This document shows, one piece after another, positions 24,358 through 33,236 of a stretch of DNA of 50,581 bases (position 1 is its first letter; each line of letters starts with the position of its first letter). The stretch spans positions 504,224 through 554,804 of the forward strand of contig NZ_CP028902.1 in assembly GCF_001639105.2 (NCBI RefSeq). Direction: 5' to 3'. This stretch comes from Azospirillum humicireducens (GTDB lineage: Bacteria > Pseudomonadota > Alphaproteobacteria > Azospirillales > Azospirillaceae). The notes under the pieces are model-generated. The model saw only the letters and a list, made by a program, of their open reading frames with translations, was not told where the DNA came from and ran no database searches. The translations under genes and the position numbers were made by a program.

Positions 24358-25340
24358 TCCCGGCCCTGTTCCGCCCCATTCTCCGCAGCGCCCTGCTCGC
24401 CGCCGGGCTTGCCTTGCCAACCGCTCCCGCCCTTGCGCAGAGCTATCCGGTCGAGGTTGCCAACTGCTTCTGGACCGCCCGCTTCACCGCTCCACCCAAG
24501 CGGCCGATGGTCCATGACGTCAACATGACACAGACCATGCTGGACCTCGGACTGGCTGACCGGCTGGTCGCGGTTTCCGGCATCGCCGGGGCCGAGCGCC
24601 ACCTGATCGCGCCGCCCGGCGCGGTCGCCGCCCTGCCCCAGTTGCCCGACCGCGCCCCGACGCTGGAAGCGGTGCTGGCCGCCGACCCGGATTTCCTGTT
24701 CGCCGGCTGGAGCTATGGCTTCAACGAGGCGCGCGGCCTCACCCCCGCCCGCCTTGCGGAGATGGGCGTCGCGACCTACACGCTGCGGGAAAGCTGCATC
24801 CGCATCGGCCCGCGTGAGCCGATCGGCATGGAGACGCTCTACGCCGACCTGCTGGCGCTGGGCCGGATCTTCGGCATCGCCGACCGGGCGGAGGCCATGG
24901 TCGCCGACTTCCGCCGCCGCGTCGCCGCCGTGACCCGGCTGACCGGCACTGCCGCCCAGCGGCCGCGCGTCATGTATTGCGACGATTGCCACACCAACGC
25001 AGCCCCGCTGTCGGTGGGGCGCGAGGGCATGACCAGCCTGCTGATGGAACTGGCGGGCGGCCGCAACATCTTCGACGACATCGCCAACAGCTATGTCCGG
25101 GTCAGCTGGGAGGAGATGGCGCGGCGCGACCCGCAATGGATCATCGTCAGCGACCACCGCATCCCGGCCGAGGCCGCCATCCGCTACCTGCTGTCGGCCC
25201 CGCAGCTGGCCGACGTCGAGGCGGTGCGCAAGCGGCAGTTCATCGTCCTGACCTATGCCGAACAGACCCCCTCGACGCGCAACGTCGATGCGCTGGAGCG
25301 GATGGCGCGGACGCTGCACCCGGAGCTGTTCACGCCATGA
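24354..25340 (+). CDS. ABC transporter binding protein, BtuF/FecB type
   Basis: A 328-residue secreted class III binding protein. The signal peptide ends at APALAQ. The mature domain has VHDVNMTQTMLDLGLADRLVAVSGI, PDFLFAGWSYGF and MLYADLLALGRIFG-type helices, and ends DVEAVRKRQFIVLTY. It contains an unusual CDDCHTN segment near residue 210 that could bind metal or form a disulfide. ATG overlaps the ATPase stop. The same mRNA carries permease and receptor, so it is the periplasmic carrier of the riboswitch-controlled uptake system. Confidence 0.88.
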   Translation: MIPALFRPILRSALLAAGLALPTAPALAQSYPVEVANCFWTARFTAPPKRPMVHDVNMTQTMLDLGLADRLVAVSGIAGAERHLIAPPGAVAALPQLPDRAPTLEAVLAADPDFLFAGWSYGFNEARGLTPARLAEMGVATYTLRESCIRIGPREPIGMETLYADLLALGRIFGIADRAEAMVADFRRRVAAVTRLTGTAAQRPRVMYCDDCHTNAAPLSVGREGMTSLLMELAGGRNIFDDIANSYVRVSWEEMARRDPQWIIVSDHRIPAEAAIRYLLSAPQLADVEAVRKRQFIVLTYAEQTPSTRNVDALERMARTLHPELFTP

Positions 25341-26365
25341 ACCGCGCCCGCACACTGCGTCTGTCCCTGCTGCTGGCCGCCGCCCTGGTCCTGTCGCTGT
25401 TCGCCGCGGTCGGCTTCGGCGCCGCCCGCATTCCCACGGCCACCGTCTGGTCGGTCGTCTCGCACGAGCTTTGGCCGGCGGCCTTTCCGGCGGAGGGCTT
25501 CGGCCGGGCGGAGCGCAACATCGTCTGGGAACTGCGGCTGCCCCGCGTTCTGCTGGGGGCTCTGGCCGGTGCCGGGCTGGCGGCGGTGGGGGCAGTGCTG
25601 CAGGTGGTGACGCGCAACCCGCTGGCCGACCCCTACCTGTTCGGCGTGTCGGCCGGCGCCTCGGTAGGCGCGGTGAGCGTCATCCTGTTCGCCGGCGTGG
25701 TGGCCGGAACGCTCAGCCTGCCGGCCGCCGCCTTCCTCGGCGCGCTCGCCGCGATGCTGGCCGTCTTCGCTGCGGCGCGCGGACGCGATGGCAGCGTCAC
25801 CAGCGAGCGGCTGGTGCTGACCGGTGTCGCGGTCGCCTTCATCCTGCACGCCGTCACCAACGCCCTGATCGTCGCGACGGCGGACCGCAGCGCCGACGCG
25901 GCGCTGTTCTGGATGATGGGCGGCTTCGGCACCGCGCGCTGGAGCGTGCTGCCCGCCCCCGCCCTGCTGACGCTGTGCGGGCTCGGCTGGCTGTGGCTGC
26001 GGGCGGAGACGGTCAACACTCTGGCGCTCGGCGACGATGCCGCCCGCTCGCTCGGCACCGATCCGCAGCGGCTGCGGCTGGAGCTGTTCGTCGTCACCGC
26101 GCTGATGACCGGCGCGCTGGTGTCGGCCTGCGGCGGCATCGGCTTCGTCGGGCTGGTGCTGCCCCACATCGCGCGCCTGCTGGTGGGTGGGCATCTGCGG
26201 ACGCTGCTGCCGGTGGCGGCGCTCGGTGGCGCCCTGCTGCTGCTGTGGGTGGATGTCGCCGCCCGCACCCTGTTCGCCCCGCGCGAGATCCCCGTCGGCG
26301 TGGCCACGGCCCTGGTCGGCGGCGCCTTCTTCCTGTGGCTCATGCGCCGCCGCGCGGCGGCCTGA
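25337..26365 (+). CDS. ABC transporter permease, FecCD/BtuC family
   Basis: A 342-residue permease with about nine to ten helices. LPRVLLGALAGAGLAAVGAVLQVVTRNPLADPYLFGVSAGASVGAV is the family's hallmark block, and the coupling region holds GGIGFVGLVLPHIARLLVGG. It starts at an ATG overlapping the binding-protein stop. It forms the BtuC2D2-type core with the ATPase upstream. Confidence 0.93.
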   Translation: MNRARTLRLSLLLAAALVLSLFAAVGFGAARIPTATVWSVVSHELWPAAFPAEGFGRAERNIVWELRLPRVLLGALAGAGLAAVGAVLQVVTRNPLADPYLFGVSAGASVGAVSVILFAGVVAGTLSLPAAAFLGALAAMLAVFAAARGRDGSVTSERLVLTGVAVAFILHAVTNALIVATADRSADAALFWMMGGFGTARWSVLPAPALLTLCGLGWLWLRAETVNTLALGDDAARSLGTDPQRLRLELFVVTALMTGALVSACGGIGFVGLVLPHIARLLVGGHLRTLLPVAALGGALLLLWVDVAARTLFAPREIPVGVATALVGGAFFLWLMRRRAAA

Positions 26366-26381
26366 CGAAAGCCGGAAAGCG

Positions 26382-27167
26382 ATGACCACCCCCCTTCGAT
26401 TGCCGCCGCGCGCCATCGTGCTCTACGGACGCGCCTCCTTCGACCATGGGCAGAACCTGAAGGCGCTGGCCGCTGCCCTGACCGCCCTTCAGGCCGCGCG
26501 CGGCGTTCCCGCGGCGGTGGCGACCGCCTATGCCGATCTGTCCGGCCCGGCCCTGCCCGCCGTGCTGGCGGAGCTGGAACGCACCGGCATCGAAGAGGCG
26601 CTGGTTATCCCCAGCATGGTGCCGGCCGACCCCAGCCTGTCGGCCTGGCTGCCGGGCGCGCTCAGCCATTGGGCCGCGACGCGCGATTTCCGGATGACGG
26701 TGCGGCTGGCCCCGCCGGTAGAGAGCGCATTGGACCTGCCGGCGGCCCTCGACCGCATCGCCGGCGGTCAGGCCGACAGCATGGACGATGTGCGCAAAGT
26801 CGAGCCCAGCCTCGGCAAGCCCGGCTGGTCGGAGATCCCCGAGCATGGCCGTCAGCTGTTCTTCTGCACCGGCGCGCGCTGCCTGCATCGCGGCGCCGAT
26901 GCGCTGTACCAGCATCTGCGCGCCGCCATGAAGCCCCACCGCGCGCTGAATGCCGGTCCCCGCCGGGTGATGTGCGCGCGGACCAGCTGCCTCTATCCCT
27001 GCAACCGCGGGCCCTTGCTGGTGATCCAGCCGGACGCGGTCTGGTACGGCGGGCTGACGCCGGAGCGGATCGACCGCATCGTCGAGCGGCATCTGCTGGC
27101 CGACAGCCCGAGCGCCGCGGACATCCTTCACTGCAACCGGCCGGCGGAGGACGCCCCGATGGGCTGA
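26382..27167 (+). CDS. CbiX-like chelatase domain fused to a [2Fe-2S] ferredoxin domain
   Basis: A 261-residue protein with two parts. Residues about 1-120 (AIVLYGRASFDHGQNLKALAAAL...VIPSMVPADPSLSAWLPGAL) look like the CbiX/CbiK fold that inserts cobalt into sirohydrochlorin, although the first metal-binding His of the GHGS-type motif is replaced by YGRAS. Residues 160-250 carry CTGARCLHRG...CARTSCLYPCNRGPLL...WYGG, the cysteine pattern of thioredoxin-like [2Fe-2S] ferredoxins. It starts 16 bp after the permease under the cobalamin riboswitch, so cobalt handling or corrinoid reduction is likely. Confidence 0.75.
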   Translation: MTTPLRLPPRAIVLYGRASFDHGQNLKALAAALTALQAARGVPAAVATAYADLSGPALPAVLAELERTGIEEALVIPSMVPADPSLSAWLPGALSHWAATRDFRMTVRLAPPVESALDLPAALDRIAGGQADSMDDVRKVEPSLGKPGWSEIPEHGRQLFFCTGARCLHRGADALYQHLRAAMKPHRALNAGPRRVMCARTSCLYPCNRGPLLVIQPDAVWYGGLTPERIDRIVERHLLADSPSAADILHCNRPAEDAPMG

Positions 27168-27229
27168 CGCCGCCGCACCGCCCGGTAAATCCCGGAACGC
27201 TTTCCCAACAAGACCAGAGCCGACCGCCC

Positions 27230-27269
27230 CCGCGAAGACCGCCTTCGCGGAAGGCGTTTCCACGCCCTT
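27230..27269 (+). other. Tandem hairpins before the TonB receptor
   Basis: CCGCGAAG, a five-base loop and CTTCGCGG form a perfect 8-bp stem (27230-27250). AAGGCG...CGCCCTT forms a second, bulged stem directly after it. They lie in the 127-bp gap between the CbiX-like gene and the receptor, ahead of its GGAGG. They could lower expression of the receptor or attenuate transcription. Confidence 0.35.
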
Positions 27270-27294
27270 TCCAAGTCAAACTGGAGGATCATCG

Positions 27295-29454
27295 ATGCCG
27301 CCTGCCCGTTCCCGCCGCCATCGCCGCCGCCCGGCCCCGCTGGCGACGCTGTTCCTGGTCGCCGCCACCGTCGCACCGGCGGCCGCAAGTGCCGAGGAGG
27401 GCGATGCGCCGCTCAGCCTGTCCCCGGTCACGGTGACCGGACGTTCGGCAGATGCGGCCCCCGCCGGGCTGGCGCTCGACAGGCCGAACAGCGGCGGCAG
27501 CCGGCTGGACCTGACCCCGCTGGAGACCCCGGCCAGCATCGAGGTGATCTCCGGCCGGGCCATCCGCGAGCGCGGCCAGACCAGCGTGACCGAGGCCGTC
27601 ACCCAGAACGCCACCGGCTTCACCACGCTGGCGGCACCCGGCAATGGGGGGTCATCGCTGGCGACGCGCGGCTTCGCCGGCCATGGCTCGGTGATGCAGC
27701 TCTATGACGGCACGCGGCTCTATGTCGGGTCGGGAACCGTCACCTTCCCGTTCGACACATGGTCGACGGAGCGGATCGAGGTGCTGCGCGGCCCCGCCTC
27801 CGTCCTCTATGGCGAGGGGGCCATCGGCGGCGTGGTCAATGTGGTGCCCAAGCGGCCGACGACGGAGTTCCGCAACGAGGCGATGGCCGCCGTCGGCACC
27901 GACGGCACCCGGCGCGCCGCCATCGGCAGCGGCGGTCCGGTCAGCGAGAAGCTGTCCTACCGGCTGGACGTCAGCGGCAACCGCTCCGACGGCTGGGTAG
28001 ACCGCGGCGACACCAGGAATCTCGCGGTATCGGGGGCCGTGAAGCTGCAGGCGACGCCGGACCTCGCCGTCACCCTGTCCAACGATTACGGCGACCAGCA
28101 GCCGCAGGAGTATTTCGGGACGCCGCTGATCGCCGGCGGTCTAGACCGCGCGCTGCGGCACCGCAACTTCAACGTCGCCGACAGCGAAATCCGCTATCGC
28201 GACAACTGGACCCAGTTGAAGGCGGAATGGGCGGTGTCCGACGCGCTGACCCTGCGCAACACCGCCTATCACCTGACCAGCCACCGCCATTGGAAGGATG
28301 TGGAAAGCTACGCCTGGAACGCCGCCAGCCGGCGAATCGACCGCAGCAGCTACATCGAGATCTACCACGACCAGCGGCAGGTGGGCGACCGCTTCGACGC
28401 GACGTGGCGCAGCAGCCTCTTCGGCATGAAGAACGAGCTGGTCGGCGGCTTCGACCTGAACCGGATCGAGTTCAAGCACACCAACAACTCACCCTATGGC
28501 GGCTCCAGCACGGTCGATCCGTTCGACCCGGCGCCCGGCCTGTTCCTCAACAGCGCCGGAACCACCCCACGCAGCCGGTCGCGCACCCGCCAATATTCCC
28601 TGTTCGCCGAGGACCGGCTGTCGCTGACGCCGCAGTTGTCGCTGGTCGGTGGCATCCGCTATGACGCGCCGACGGTGGAGCGCTGGGATCTGGTGACGGG
28701 AACCAGCTACACCAAGGACTTCCGCACCACCAGCTGGCGGACCGGCGCCGTGTACGAGGTGGTGCCCGGCCTCGCTCTCTACGGCCAGTATGCCACCGCG
28801 GTCGATCCTGTCGGGAATCTGATCTCGCTGTCGCCGACGCAGAAGGATTTCGACCTGTCCACCGGCCGGCAGGTGGAGATCGGCGTCAAGCAATCCTTCC
28901 TGGAGGGGCGCGGCGAGTGGACGCTGGCCGCCTACCGCATCGTCAAGGACAAGCTGCTCACCACCGATCCCAACCGGCCCGGCGTGACGATGCAGGTCGG
29001 CCGGCAATCGTCGCGGGGGCTGGAAGCGTCCCTGTCGCTCGGCCTGTGGGAGGGCGTGCGGGTGGACGTCAATGGCGCGCTGCTGCGGGCCAAATATGAC
29101 GACTTCACCCAGTCCGTCTCGGGCCGCGCGGTGTCCTATGCCGGCAATGTGCCGACCGGCGTGCCGGAGCGCACCGCCAATGTCTGGGCCAACTGGGCCT
29201 TCCTGCCGGACTGGGAGGTTCGGGCCGGCCTGCAATATGTCGGCAAGACCTACGCCGACGCTGCAAACAGCAGCGTCCGGCCCGCCTACACCGTCGTCAA
29301 TGCCGGGCTGGACTACCGGCCGACCGGCAACACCAAGCTGAGCCTGCGCGCCTTCAACCTGTTCGACGAGGTCTATGCGGTGGCCGGCAGCACGAACAGC
29401 TGGGTGCTCGGCCGCCCGCGCTCGGCCGAACTGGCCTTCTCGATGACCTTCTGA
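27295..29454 (+). CDS. TonB-dependent outer-membrane receptor
   Basis: A 719-residue receptor. An N-terminal signal peptide ends near AAASA. A TonB box-like stretch (LSPVTVTG) follows, then the plug with PASIEVISGRAIRERG, RGFAGHG and RIEVLRGPASVLYGEGAIGGVVNVVPKRP. The 22-strand barrel ends in the aromatic C-terminus LAFSMTF. The plug reads more like siderophore receptors (FhuE/FoxA type) than BtuB. Being under the cobalamin riboswitch with a BtuCDF-type importer, it probably takes up a corrinoid or a cobalt chelate. GGAGGATCATCG precedes the ATG. Confidence 0.9.
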   Translation: MPPARSRRHRRRPAPLATLFLVAATVAPAAASAEEGDAPLSLSPVTVTGRSADAAPAGLALDRPNSGGSRLDLTPLETPASIEVISGRAIRERGQTSVTEAVTQNATGFTTLAAPGNGGSSLATRGFAGHGSVMQLYDGTRLYVGSGTVTFPFDTWSTERIEVLRGPASVLYGEGAIGGVVNVVPKRPTTEFRNEAMAAVGTDGTRRAAIGSGGPVSEKLSYRLDVSGNRSDGWVDRGDTRNLAVSGAVKLQATPDLAVTLSNDYGDQQPQEYFGTPLIAGGLDRALRHRNFNVADSEIRYRDNWTQLKAEWAVSDALTLRNTAYHLTSHRHWKDVESYAWNAASRRIDRSSYIEIYHDQRQVGDRFDATWRSSLFGMKNELVGGFDLNRIEFKHTNNSPYGGSSTVDPFDPAPGLFLNSAGTTPRSRSRTRQYSLFAEDRLSLTPQLSLVGGIRYDAPTVERWDLVTGTSYTKDFRTTSWRTGAVYEVVPGLALYGQYATAVDPVGNLISLSPTQKDFDLSTGRQVEIGVKQSFLEGRGEWTLAAYRIVKDKLLTTDPNRPGVTMQVGRQSSRGLEASLSLGLWEGVRVDVNGALLRAKYDDFTQSVSGRAVSYAGNVPTGVPERTANVWANWAFLPDWEVRAGLQYVGKTYADAANSSVRPAYTVVNAGLDYRPTGNTKLSLRAFNLFDEVYAVAGSTNSWVLGRPRSAELAFSMTF

Positions 29455-29470
29455 CCTCGGGCGCCGGCCG

Positions 29471-30124
29471 TCACTCCTCCAGGGTCAGCATCTCGGCCTT
29501 GCGGACGAGATCGGCGACGGAGCGGACCTGCATCTTCCGCATCACCTTGCCGCGGTGAAGCTTCACCGTCACCTCGCTGATGCCGAGATCGCCGGCGATC
29601 TGCTTGTTCAGCCGGCCCTTGACCACCGCGGCCATCACCTCGCGTTCCCGCGGGGTCAGGGTCGCGGCCTGCGCCTCGACCGTCATGGATGCGGTCCGCT
29701 CACGCCGCCGGGCACGGTCGCGTGCGATGGCGGCCTCCACCGCGTCCAGCATGTCCTGGTCGCGGAAGGGCTTGATCAGGAAATCCGCGGCTCCCGCCTT
29801 CATCGCCCGTACCGACATCGGCACGTCGGCGAAGCCGGTCATGAAGACGATGGGCAGCGCGATGCCCAGGCTTGTCAATCTCGTCTGGAATTCCAACCCG
29901 CCCAGACCGGGAAGGCGCACGTCGAGGATGAGGCAGCCGGGCCGGTCGGGAACCGTCGCCGCCAGCAGTTCGGCAGTGCTGCCGAAGGCGCGGCTTTCGA
30001 TGCCGACCGACCGCAGAAGGTCGACCACCGCCTCCCTCATGCCGTCGTCGTCGTCCACGACGAGAACCAGCGGGTCGTCCGTGGCCGACGACGGGGGATG
30101 TTGCGCGGCGGGGGTCGGCGGCAT
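29471..30124 (-). CDS. FixJ-family response regulator (TodT/StyR-like)
   Basis: A 217-residue regulator. The receiver has VLVVDDDDGMREAV, phospho-Asp in LILDVRLPGLGG, and the conserved Lys in LIKPFRDQDML. A LuxR-type helix-turn-helix (LTPREREVMAAVVKGRLNKQIAGDLGISEVTVKLHRGKVMRKM) follows a basic linker. It lies 5 bp after its histidine kinase, so the pair is co-expressed. The target genes are unknown. It ends convergently only 16 bp from the TonB receptor stop. Confidence 0.92.
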   Translation of the reverse strand: MPPTPAAQHPPSSATDDPLVLVVDDDDGMREAVVDLLRSVGIESRAFGSTAELLAATVPDRPGCLILDVRLPGLGGLEFQTRLTSLGIALPIVFMTGFADVPMSVRAMKAGAADFLIKPFRDQDMLDAVEAAIARDRARRRERTASMTVEAQAATLTPREREVMAAVVKGRLNKQIAGDLGISEVTVKLHRGKVMRKMQVRSVADLVRKAEMLTLEE

Positions 30125-30129
30125 GGCGG

Positions 30130-31854
30130 TCAGTCCTTTCGTGCCGGCGCCAGCGGCGCGCCCAGCGATGGGGTTGGCGGCGATGGGGTTGGCGGCGATG
30201 GGGTTGGCGGCGATGGGATGGATGGCGCAGGCGCCGCCGCGGGAATGGTGAATTCGAACACCGCGCCGCCCTCCGGATGGTTGTGGACGCTCAGAGTGCC
30301 GCCGCAGGATTCGACCGTTGAGCGGCAGATCGCCAGCCCCATGCCCATGCCGTCCGGCCGGGTGGTGAAGAAAGGGTCGAACAGGCGGGCGCGGTTGCCC
30401 TCGTCGATGCCCCGACCGCGGTCGCGCACGGAGACCCGAACCTGCGCCATGCCCTGGATGTCCTCCGGGCTGTTGTCGACGCTCACGGTCAGGTCGCGCC
30501 GGGGGCTGCCGGCTTCCGCCATGGCATGCAGGCCGTTGGTGACGAGATTGATCAGCACCTGCTGCAGCCCGACCCGGCTTCCCCGCACCGGCGGAAAATC
30601 GGATGCGAAGTCGGTGGACAGCACAGCCGCCGCGGCCGACAGTTCGCGCTCCAGCAACTGCGCCACCTCCTCCACCAGTTCGCGCAGATCGATGGTCTCG
30701 TCGCAGCGGGCGTCCTTGACCAGCATGCCGCGCGTCCGCTGCACGATCTCGGCGGCCCGCTTGCCGTCGCGGATCATGCGGTCCACCGCCTTGGCGGCGG
30801 TCTCGATGTCGGGCGGGTCGCGGCGCAGCCAGCGCAGGCAGGCCTGCGCGTTCAGCACGATGGCGCCCAGCGGCTGGTTCAGCTCATGGGCGATGGAGGC
30901 GGACAGGGCCCCCAGCGTGGCGGCGCGCGCGGCGCGGGCGAGTTCGGCCTGGGCGGCCAGCAGCGCCTCCTGCGTGCGTTCGCGCTGGGTGATGTCGACG
31001 ATGCCGACCACGATCTGATCGAAGCCGATCCCGTCGTCCGGAAAGCTGATGCCGAGCAGCACCGTCAGGACGCGGCCGTCGACGGCGATCATCTGCGCCC
31101 GCCCTTCGAGCCGGTCGCGCCCTTCCCAAAGAGCCAGAAGCACCTGCGGCATCGCCGGGTCGTCTTCGGGAAGGAAACGCTCGAGCGGCCCCAGCACCTG
31201 CGCCCGGTCGGCTGCACCCAGCAGTTCGAGGGTGGCGTCGTTGACGTTGGTGGTGACGATCAGCGCGCCAATCTCCCGCGCCCAGCCGGGATGGGCCTGC
31301 ACATGGGCGGCGAGGTCCGTCACGCCGCCGGCCCGCAGGGCGTCGAGAGCTGCGGTCACAGCGGTGAAATCCTGCTCCCAGAGGGAAACGCGCGTCTGCT
31401 CGAACATGGCGCGGTAGCGCTTTTCGCTGCGCGCCAGTGCCCCATTGGCCCGGACAAGAAGCACGCGCGAGTCGTGGTCCCGCACCAGCAGCGCACCGGT
31501 GATCAGGATGGCCGAGAGGGACACGCCGCAGCGCAGAACCGCCGACAGGTCCATGTCGTGCCGGTGCGACAGCAGGAAGGACAGCACCGCCAGCGATCCG
31601 CAGCCGGCCGCCACCCGCAGGATGCCCCGGCGCGACAGCATGGTTGCCGCCAGGAGGAGCACCAGGACATAGAGGACGGCGATGGCGCTCTCGATGTCGG
31701 TGAAGGTATCGACGACGAACACCCCAAGCGCCAGCGGGATGGCGAGGACGCCGAGCCGCAGCTCGTCCGGCCGACCGGCCATGTGCGAACCGCCCGGCAC
31801 GGCGCCCGCTCCTCCCCTCGCTCCCATGCGCCCGCCCCCAGCCCCACCGTACAT
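30130..31854 (-). CDS. Membrane PAS histidine kinase, FixL/StyS-like
   Basis: A 574-residue kinase. Three to four hydrophobic helices span residues 30-125 (LGVLAIPLALGVFVV, AIAVLYVLVLLLAATML and others). A PAS/PAC region follows (YRAMFEQTRVSLWEQ...VGIVDITQRERTQEAL). HisKA has the phospho-His in SASIAHELNQPLGAIV, then N-box NLVTNGLHAM and GMGMGLAICRSTV. The C-terminus is a Pro-rich tail of PSPPT repeats encoded by a 15-bp tandem array. AAGGA precedes the ATG at 31854; ATG 31782 is an alternative that trims a Gly-rich leader. Confidence 0.9.
   Translation of the reverse strand: MYGGAGGGRMGARGGAGAVPGGSHMAGRPDELRLGVLAIPLALGVFVVDTFTDIESAIAVLYVLVLLLAATMLSRRGILRVAAGCGSLAVLSFLLSHRHDMDLSAVLRCGVSLSAILITGALLVRDHDSRVLLVRANGALARSEKRYRAMFEQTRVSLWEQDFTAVTAALDALRAGGVTDLAAHVQAHPGWAREIGALIVTTNVNDATLELLGAADRAQVLGPLERFLPEDDPAMPQVLLALWEGRDRLEGRAQMIAVDGRVLTVLLGISFPDDGIGFDQIVVGIVDITQRERTQEALLAAQAELARAARAATLGALSASIAHELNQPLGAIVLNAQACLRWLRRDPPDIETAAKAVDRMIRDGKRAAEIVQRTRGMLVKDARCDETIDLRELVEEVAQLLERELSAAAAVLSTDFASDFPPVRGSRVGLQQVLINLVTNGLHAMAEAGSPRRDLTVSVDNSPEDIQGMAQVRVSVRDRGRGIDEGNRARLFDPFFTTRPDGMGMGLAICRSTVESCGGTLSVHNHPEGGAVFEFTIPAAAPAPSIPSPPTPSPPTPSPPTPSLGAPLAPARKD
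30166..30218. repeat. 15-bp tandem repeat inside the kinase C-terminus
   Basis: CGATGGGGTTGGCGG occurs three times in exact tandem (30166-30210), plus a partial fourth copy. The 15-bp unit keeps the reading frame and encodes the repeating PSPPT peptide. Copy number could vary by slippage without breaking the protein. Confidence 0.85.
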
Positions 31855-31878
31855 CGTTCCTTATCCCGGCATCCTAAC

Positions 31879-31895
31879 GGCGGGCGGCGCCCGCC
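31879..31895 (-). other. 7-bp perfect hairpin between AraC and kinase genes
   Basis: GGCGGGC, loop GGC, GCCCGCC in the 130-bp gap downstream of the AraC gene and upstream of the kinase. It could terminate the AraC transcript, but no T-run follows. Nothing else clear is visible in this gap. Confidence 0.35.
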
Positions 31896-31984
31896 TCTTG
31901 AAGGTTCTGGCGGCGGATTGCCGGATCTGAACCGGCCGTCCCGCCCGACCCCGTTGGGCTGGTCGAAGCCGATGGACCGGCGCC

Positions 31985-32941
31985 TCAGGCGATCGGCACA
32001 CCCGCCATCAGGCAGAGCGCGGGAGCTTGGGGCATGGCGTCTGCCACCGCATTGCGGTTCCGCCAGGCACGGGGGGAGACGCCGACGATACGGCTGAAGG
32101 TACGGGTGAAATGGCTCTGGTCGGCGAAGCCGCAGGATAGCGCCACGTCGGCCAGCGTCTGCGAACCGTCGCGCATCAGCGTCTTGGCATGCTCGATCCG
32201 CCGCTGCAACAGCCACTGGTAGGGGGTGGTGTTGGCGGTGCGCCGGAAGGCGCGGACGAAATGGCCGACCGACAGCCGGCATTCGGCGGCGAGGTCGGCC
32301 AGCCGGATTTCCCCGTCGAGGTTGGCGGCGATCATCTCCTTCACCCGCTTTTCCTGCCAGGGCGCCAGCGTTCCGCCGCTCCTGACCTCGTTGGTCCGGC
32401 CATAGGCGGTGACCAGATGGGTCGCCAGCGCCGAGCAAAGATGATCGTGGTACAGCAGGCTGATCCGCTCCGGAAAGGCCAGGGCCGGCAGCATGGCGGA
32501 CGCCAGCGCCGTGACGGTCGGGTCCTTCACCGGTCGGCTGGGCTCGATCGCCAGATCCTCAAGCCGGCTGCCGCGGACGTCCGGGCAGACGCTTTCCAGC
32601 AGCGAGCGGGGAAGATGGAAGATCAGCGTGTCGAAGGCGGTATGCATGTGGCAGTCGATGCGGCGGCGGTAATCGTGGATGCTGGTCAGCCCCGCGATGT
32701 TGGCCGGCTTCTCCACCGGCACGCCGTCGACCCGGATATCGGACCGGTAGTTCGACAGGTGATGGCTCACCAGGAACGCATCCTCGGGCTCTGGACTGCC
32801 GAAGCGGCCGATTCCGGCGATCTGGCAACGGACCCGCGCCACCCCCACCGTTCCGCGGGGCGACCGAAGGACCAGCACGTCGGGCTTTTCCGGCATCGGG
32901 ACGTAGCGCAGGTGGAGATTGCTCTGAAAGGCCGTGGCCAT
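31985..32941 (-). CDS. AraC-family transcriptional regulator
   Basis: A 318-residue regulator. The C-terminal 100 residues hold two helix-turn-helix motifs: IRLADLAAECRLSVGHFVRAFRRTANTTPYQWLLQRRIEHAK and TLADVALSCGFADQSHFTRTFSRIVGVSPRAWR. The N-terminal 200 residues are a cupin-less ligand or partner domain with no motif I can assign. It sits between two FixJ-type systems on the same strand. Candidate FixJ-type boxes lie 150-200 bp upstream, so it may be a downstream target in the same cascade. Confidence 0.92.
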   Translation of the reverse strand: MATAFQSNLHLRYVPMPEKPDVLVLRSPRGTVGVARVRCQIAGIGRFGSPEPEDAFLVSHHLSNYRSDIRVDGVPVEKPANIAGLTSIHDYRRRIDCHMHTAFDTLIFHLPRSLLESVCPDVRGSRLEDLAIEPSRPVKDPTVTALASAMLPALAFPERISLLYHDHLCSALATHLVTAYGRTNEVRSGGTLAPWQEKRVKEMIAANLDGEIRLADLAAECRLSVGHFVRAFRRTANTTPYQWLLQRRIEHAKTLMRDGSQTLADVALSCGFADQSHFTRTFSRIVGVSPRAWRNRNAVADAMPQAPALCLMAGVPIA

Positions 32942-33088
32942 GGGTGTCTCCGTTGGCTTGCGTGCAGGCTGCCGCTTCCATCATCGGGAAGACCGGCGGG
33001 CGAGCCATGTCGGAACGGCCGGCTTGGCCCCCCGACTTGCCTGCACACAGGGTAGGCGCGGCGACATGCCGCACACCACTAGACACAG

Positions 33089-33137
33089 ATAAACCACGGC
33101 AGTGTTTAGGTAGACCGTCCCTAGACCTTGGTTTAGG
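33089..33137. promoter_or_regulatory. Paired GTTTAG dyads upstream of the AraC gene
   Basis: Two dyads stand side by side. The first has half-sites ATAAAC and GTTTAG nine bases apart (33089-33109). The second is CCTAGACCTTGGTTTAGG (33120-33137), a palindrome with one mismatch. TAGAC also recurs at 33080, 33111 and 33122. The half-sites resemble the ATAAACC/GGTTTAT boxes of StyR/TodT-type FixJ regulators, and two such regulators flank the region. The rest of 32942-33236 holds no gene. Confidence 0.45.
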
Positions 33138-33236
33138 TTCTCACCCGTCGACGTAAACCGTCCGCTCGGACGACGCTAAATTAGCAAAGACCGGGCAAAC
33201 CTCGCCAACTCCCCCGCATGCCTGTCGGCTGCCGTC

